From: Sinorhizobium meliloti 4H41 | Lineage (GTDB): Bacteria > Pseudomonadota > Alphaproteobacteria > Rhizobiales > Rhizobiaceae | Length of the DNA: 64,000 bases | Assembly: GCF_000375585.1 (NCBI RefSeq) | Contig: NZ_AQWP01000002.1 | Location: forward strand, 186,001 to 250,000 | Direction of reading: 5' to 3' | Shown here: positions 60,534 to 64,000 of the stretch, piece after piece | Position numbering within the stretch: the stretch's first letter is position 1 | Layout: each line of letters starts with the position of its first letter | Program-made: the position numbers and the translations under genes | Notes under the pieces: generated by a model | Seen by the model: only the letters and a program-made list of their open reading frames with translations | Databases searched by the model: none | What the model was told of the DNA's origin: nothing

Positions 60534-61343
60534 TCAATCCTGCTCGCGCACGATCGCCCTTGCGCGCTTGCCCCGGAAATACGACTTCACCCAGGGCTCG
60601 TCACAGGCGAGCATATCCTCGATGGTGCCTTCGACGAGAACGCGCTTGTTGCCGAGCACCGCGATCCGGTCACAGACCGAAAACAGGCTGTCCAGATCGT
60701 GCGTCACCATATACACGGTCAATCCAAGCGTGTCCCGCAGCTTGGCGATCAACTCGTCGAACTCCGCGGCACCGATCGGATCGAGTCCGGATGTCGGCTC
60801 ATCGAGAAAGACGAGATCGGGATCGAGCGCAAGCGCGCGCGCAAGCGCCGCGCGCTTGATCATGCCGCCGGAAAGCTCCGAGGGGTATTTTTCCGCGGCC
60901 TCCGGTGCGAGGCCGACCAGTTCGATTTTCAGGCGGGCGAGTTCGTCCATCAGGTCCTGCGGCAGATCCAGATATTCGCGCATCGGCACCTGGATGTTCT
61001 CACGCACCGTCAGAGCCGAGAAAAGCGCGCCGTGCTGGAACAGCACGCCGAGGCGCATGTCGAGTGCGATGCGCTCGGCCTCGCCCATTTTGTCGTAGTC
61101 GGCGCCTAGAATTTCGATCGTGCCGGAACGCTTGGGCAGAAGCCGAAGGACCGTGCGCATCAGTACGGACTTCCCGGTACCAGAGGCGCCGACGAAGCCG
61201 AGGATTTCACCACGCAGCACTTCGAGATTGAGATTGTCGAGAACCACATGGTCCCCGAAGCCGACGGTCAGATCGCGCACGGAGAGAACCGCCTCTCGCT
61301 TGTCCCTCGCATCCGCTTGCTTTTCGATGACCGCTTGAACCAT
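60534..61343 (-). CDS. ABC transporter ATP-binding protein (MlaF-like)
   Basis: A 269-residue ATPase. Walker A is GASGTGKSV, the signature is PSELSGGMIKRAALARAL and Walker B is LVFLDEPTSGLD, with the D-loop and H-loop VTHDLDSL. This matches MlaF/Ttg2A. It lies 12 nt after the permease gene, and powers lipid transfer between inner and outer membrane. Confidence 0.92.
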   Translation of the reverse strand: MVQAVIEKQADARDKREAVLSVRDLTVGFGDHVVLDNLNLEVLRGEILGFVGASGTGKSVLMRTVLRLLPKRSGTIEILGADYDKMGEAERIALDMRLGVLFQHGALFSALTVRENIQVPMREYLDLPQDLMDELARLKIELVGLAPEAAEKYPSELSGGMIKRAALARALALDPDLVFLDEPTSGLDPIGAAEFDELIAKLRDTLGLTVYMVTHDLDSLFSVCDRIAVLGNKRVLVEGTIEDMLACDEPWVKSYFRGKRARAIVREQD

Positions 61344-61354
61344 GTTCGCCTACC

Positions 61355-62494
61355 TCAGAAATCGATTGCCGCGTAGAACATGGCGAACAATCCGTCGATC
61401 AGAATCACGACGAATATGGATTTGACGACGGAGGAGGTCACACGCCGCCCGAGCGACTCGGCGCTGCCGCCGACCTTCAGTCCCTCGACCGCGGCAACGA
61501 CGCCGATGATCAGGGCCATGAAGGGGGCCTTGATCATACCGGCCGCGACCGAGGAGAAATCGACAGCTTCCTGCAGCCGCGCCAAAAAGGTCGGGATCGT
61601 GATGTCGGAATAGGCCCATGCCACCATGGCGGCGCCGGCAAGGGCGGCGAAGTTCGCAATGATCGTCAGGAGCGGCAAGACAATCGTCAGCGCCACGAGA
61701 CGTGGAAAGACGAGAACGCCGACGGGACTCAAGCCCATGACCTTGAGCGCGTCGACCTCTTCGCGCATCTTCATGGAGCCGATCTCGGCGGTAATCGCGC
61801 TGCCCGACCGACCGGCGATCATGATCGCGGTCAGCAACACGCCGATCTCGCGCAATTGCAGGATGCCGACGAGATCGACGACGAAAATTTCCGCTCCGAA
61901 AGAACGGAGCTGGAACGCTCCCTGTTGCGCGATGATGGCGCCGATCAGGAAAGACATCAGGGTGATAATGGGCGTCGCCATGACGCCCATGCGGTCGATC
62001 TGATGGACGATCGCAGCAGGCGAAACGCCCGCGTGACGCCCGAGCTTCATCTGCGCGCCGCGTACCGCAGACCCCAGGATGTACATGGCCGCTACCGTGT
62101 CGGTCCAGATGGAGACCGTCAGCTCACCCACGGGCGTAAACAGCCGCTGAAAAAGCGGCATTCTGGTACCACTCTCTTCCGGGCTGCGCAGTTGCTTCGG
62201 CAGTGCGCGGACCAGTTCGGCATAACGCTCGCCGCCCGTGAACCGGACGTCGTCGGCTGCCCCGTGCATGAAGCGGCGAATGATCCACGCACCGGCCGTG
62301 TCCATCGCGGTGATGCCGGAGAAGTCAAACTCGCTCTGCCCATCGGAGGGCTTTTCAAGCCGCTTCAGCTTGGCGGCCATCTCCTCCGCGGTCTCGTGCC
62401 GCCAGTCGCCGCTGAACACATAGCGCCGACCGTTTCCGGCGGCGCCCTCATCGACGACGACGTCGGCAGCGGTCTCTGTTTGGGCACGCGTCAC
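61355..62494 (-). CDS. MlaE-family ABC permease with N-terminal STAS-like domain
   Basis: A 379-residue permease. Residues 1-115 resemble a STAS domain (MlaB-type; SEFDFSGITAMDTAGAWIIRRFM), and the rest is the MlaE/Ttg2B permease with its conserved motif (REIGVLLTAIMIAGRSGSAITAEIGSM). Thus MlaB and MlaE functions are fused in one chain, which is common in alphaproteobacteria. The start is GTG at 62494, with no strong ribosome binding site. First gene of the operon. Confidence 0.9.
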   Translation of the reverse strand: MTRAQTETAADVVVDEGAAGNGRRYVFSGDWRHETAEEMAAKLKRLEKPSDGQSEFDFSGITAMDTAGAWIIRRFMHGAADDVRFTGGERYAELVRALPKQLRSPEESGTRMPLFQRLFTPVGELTVSIWTDTVAAMYILGSAVRGAQMKLGRHAGVSPAAIVHQIDRMGVMATPIITLMSFLIGAIIAQQGAFQLRSFGAEIFVVDLVGILQLREIGVLLTAIMIAGRSGSAITAEIGSMKMREEVDALKVMGLSPVGVLVFPRLVALTIVLPLLTIIANFAALAGAAMVAWAYSDITIPTFLARLQEAVDFSSVAAGMIKAPFMALIIGVVAAVEGLKVGGSAESLGRRVTSSVVKSIFVVILIDGLFAMFYAAIDF

Positions 62495-62679
62495 GTGATA
62501 TCGGTCTTTCAGTTCGTTCTCCGCATAGTCTCTTAAACCAGAATCGAATTGATGACAAAATCATGCGGGAATTCAAAGTCGTACAGTGCCCTTGGTGCGA
62601 CAGAAATGACACAATGGGCCGGAAGCTTCGCGAAAGTCCGCCGCCCGCGGTCCGGAGCGGATGAAGTCAAGGGGTTTCT

Positions 62680-63663
62680 ATGCCGATTTCTCTTACAGCC
62701 ACCGTCGAACATTTCCCGATCGCCGGGGCTTTCACCATTTCGCGCGGCTCGAAAACCACGGCAAGCGTCGTCACCTGCCGCGTTACCGACGGCGAGCTAT
62801 CGGGTTGGGGCGAGTGCGTTCCCTATGCCCGCTACGGCGAATCGGTCGAGTCGGTGCTGAGCGCCATCGAGACCGTACGACCGCTCATCGAAGAGGGTAT
62901 GACACGCACCGACCTGCAGAAGGCGATGAAGGCCGGCGCCGCTCGAAACGCGGTCGACTGCGCCCTGTGGGATCTCGAGGCAAAGCGCAGTGGAAGCTCC
63001 GCTGCCGCGCTCGCCGGAATAGCCGGGCCGACGCCTTTGACCACCGCCTACACCTTGTCGCTCGGCGAACCGGATGAGATGAGGGCCCAGGCCGCGAAAC
63101 ACGCCCATCGCGCGCTTCTCAAGGTGAAAGTCGGAACGGCAGACGACACGGCGCGCATTCGCGCCGTCAGGAGCGGCGCGCCGGCGAGCCGCATCATTCT
63201 CGACGCCAATGAGGGATGGACGGCAGCCAACCTTACCGCCCATTTCACCGCCTGCGCCGAGAACGGCATCAGCCTCATCGAACAGCCGCTGCCGGCCGGC
63301 CGCGACGAGATACTCGCCTCCCTGCCCCGCCCCGTACCCGTCTGCGCCGACGAAAGCGTGCATGCCACGGAGGACCTCGAAAGGCTCGTCGGCCGCTACG
63401 ATGCGGTCAACATCAAGCTCGACAAGACCGGAGGGCTGACCGAGGCCCTGCGCATGCGCGCTGCAGCCGAAGCCTTCGGTCTGAAGATCATGGTCGGCTG
63501 CATGGTCGGCAGTTCGCTCGCCATGGCGCCGGCGGTGCTTGTCGCGCAGGGCGCGGATTTCGTGGATCTCGACGGACCGCTGCTGCTTTCGAAAGACCGC
63601 ACGCCGGGCCTTCGCTACGAGGCCTCGCTCGTCTTTCCGCCGGAAGCCAGCCTCTGGGGCTGA
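62680..63663 (+). CDS. dgcA: N-acetyl-D-glutamate racemase / dipeptide epimerase (enolase superfamily)
   Basis: A 327-residue enolase-superfamily enzyme. The catalytic Lys is in LLKVKVG, the metal ligands are in ILDANEGW, IEQPLP and CADES, and the second Lys is in NIKLDKTGG. This matches DgcA-type N-acetyl-glutamate racemases and L-Ala-D/L-Glu epimerases; which substrate applies is not settled, but DgcA is a recognised rhizobial family member. The start ATG is at 62680. It overlaps a convergent MFS gene by 49 nt. Confidence 0.85.
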   Translation: MPISLTATVEHFPIAGAFTISRGSKTTASVVTCRVTDGELSGWGECVPYARYGESVESVLSAIETVRPLIEEGMTRTDLQKAMKAGAARNAVDCALWDLEAKRSGSSAAALAGIAGPTPLTTAYTLSLGEPDEMRAQAAKHAHRALLKVKVGTADDTARIRAVRSGAPASRIILDANEGWTAANLTAHFTACAENGISLIEQPLPAGRDEILASLPRPVPVCADESVHATEDLERLVGRYDAVNIKLDKTGGLTEALRMRAAAEAFGLKIMVGCMVGSSLAMAPAVLVAQGADFVDLDGPLLLSKDRTPGLRYEASLVFPPEASLWG

Positions 63664-64000
63664 AGATACCAGCCGAGGAAAGTGAAAAGGCAGCCGGAAA
63701 GCGCGACCACCGACATGGAGTAGAAGCCGTCGACGCCGAACCAGGCGTAGAAATAGCCCGACAGAAAGGTGAAGATCGCCGTGAAGATGCCGGTGTAGAA
63801 AAAGTAAAGCCCCTGCGCCGACGCCTCCTGCTCCTCCGCGACACGCTCGACCAGCTTGTGCTGCATGCCCGTATGCATGATGGCATAGGTGAAGGCGTGG
63901 AAGCACTGCAGAACGAAATAGCCCGAGAAGCCGAGATCCATCGGGAAAATCAGCCAGCGCACGACCGCGAGCACGCAGCCGGAGAAGATCATCGTCCAGA
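63615..64000 (-). CDS. MFS transporter, C-terminal part only (runs off window)
   Basis: About 128 C-terminal residues of an MFS protein with at least three hydrophobic helices (LGFSGYFVLQCFHAFTYAIM, GLYFFYTGIFTAIFTFLSGYF, MSVVALSGCLFTFLGWYL). This resembles the HcaT/LacY-like MFS subgroup. The 5' end lies beyond 64000, so no start is given. Convergent to dgcA, overlapping it by 49 nt. Confidence 0.8.
   Translation of the reverse strand, partial: WTMIFSGCVLAVVRWLIFPMDLGFSGYFVLQCFHAFTYAIMHTGMQHKLVERVAEEQEASAQGLYFFYTGIFTAIFTFLSGYFYAWFGVDGFYSMSVVALSGCLFTFLGWYLQPQRLASGGKTSEAS

Overview
This window is typical core-chromosome DNA of an alphaproteobacterium of the Rhizobiales, most likely a Sinorhizobium/Ensifer species. 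The reasons are the high G+C content; the gene content (a GPR/RgsE-type polar growth protein, the CckA cell-cycle kinase, separate petA-petB-petC, the purL-bolA-grxD run, a MlaE permease with a fused STAS-like domain, DgcA); a recA operator of the rhizobial GAAC-N7-GTAC form; and rhizobial-style intergenic palindromes. The genus is inferred from recalled family knowledge, not from a database search. I see no rRNA, tRNA, CRISPR array, prophage, transposase or plasmid functions.

Layout. 1-4.1 kb: the end of a PagL-like lipid A deacylase, then purL, bolA, a small basic protein and grxD. 4.4-7.1 kb: two tandem Bcr/CflA-type MFS pumps. 7.2-11.7 kb: a methyltransferase, an inositol-phosphatase-family protein, ttcA, glutaminase and rpsD. 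12-17.4 kb: a HerA/DUF87-type ATPase, murI, a TrmJ-like RNA methyltransferase and a FUSC membrane protein. 17.7-23.2 kb: icd, alaS and recA with its SOS operator. 23.5-30.1 kb: the pseudouridine catabolic pair psuK-psuG, cckA, an orphan FliO-domain protein and dksA. 30.5-38.7 kb: a SixA-like phosphatase, the ycjX-ycjF pair, two exported proteins, folP-folB-folK, a 2Fe-2S ferredoxin and an orphan Hpt protein. 39.2-45.4 kb: a single gene for a 2,094-residue membrane-anchored, repeat-rich coiled-coil protein, the probable growth-pole ring protein RgsE/GPR. 46.2-49 kb: the cytochrome bc1 operon petABC. 49.3-53.1 kb: two adjacent ABC exporter half-transporters. 53.6-58.3 kb: trmL, a SoxR regulator with its divergently transcribed flavin reductase, an MFS carrier, hemF and a BON protein. 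58.4-62.5 kb: a four-gene Mla-type lipid transport operon. 62.7-64 kb: dgcA and the end of another MFS gene.

Several parts connect functionally. CckA, the orphan Hpt protein and RgsE all belong to or may touch cell-cycle and polar-growth control, and TTAACCAT half-sites resembling CtrA boxes occur in the Hpt/rgsE intergenic region. BolA and the monothiol glutaredoxin are a known partner pair, and the [2Fe-2S] ferredoxin, Rieske protein and SoxR all need Fe-S clusters. LexA and SoxR control can be read directly from operators here.

The observations most worth following up are: the RgsE protein with its two kinds of exact tandem repeats; a candidate small RNA near 37.44-37.55 kb with a CU-rich anti-Shine-Dalgarno hairpin loop and a strong terminator that no annotated gene explains; a short leader ORF with an ideal ribosome binding site upstream of the ABC exporter pair; a second LexA-like box beside recA; and two copies of a palindrome-ended intergenic element after rgsE. 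I found no convincing wholly new multi-gene system.
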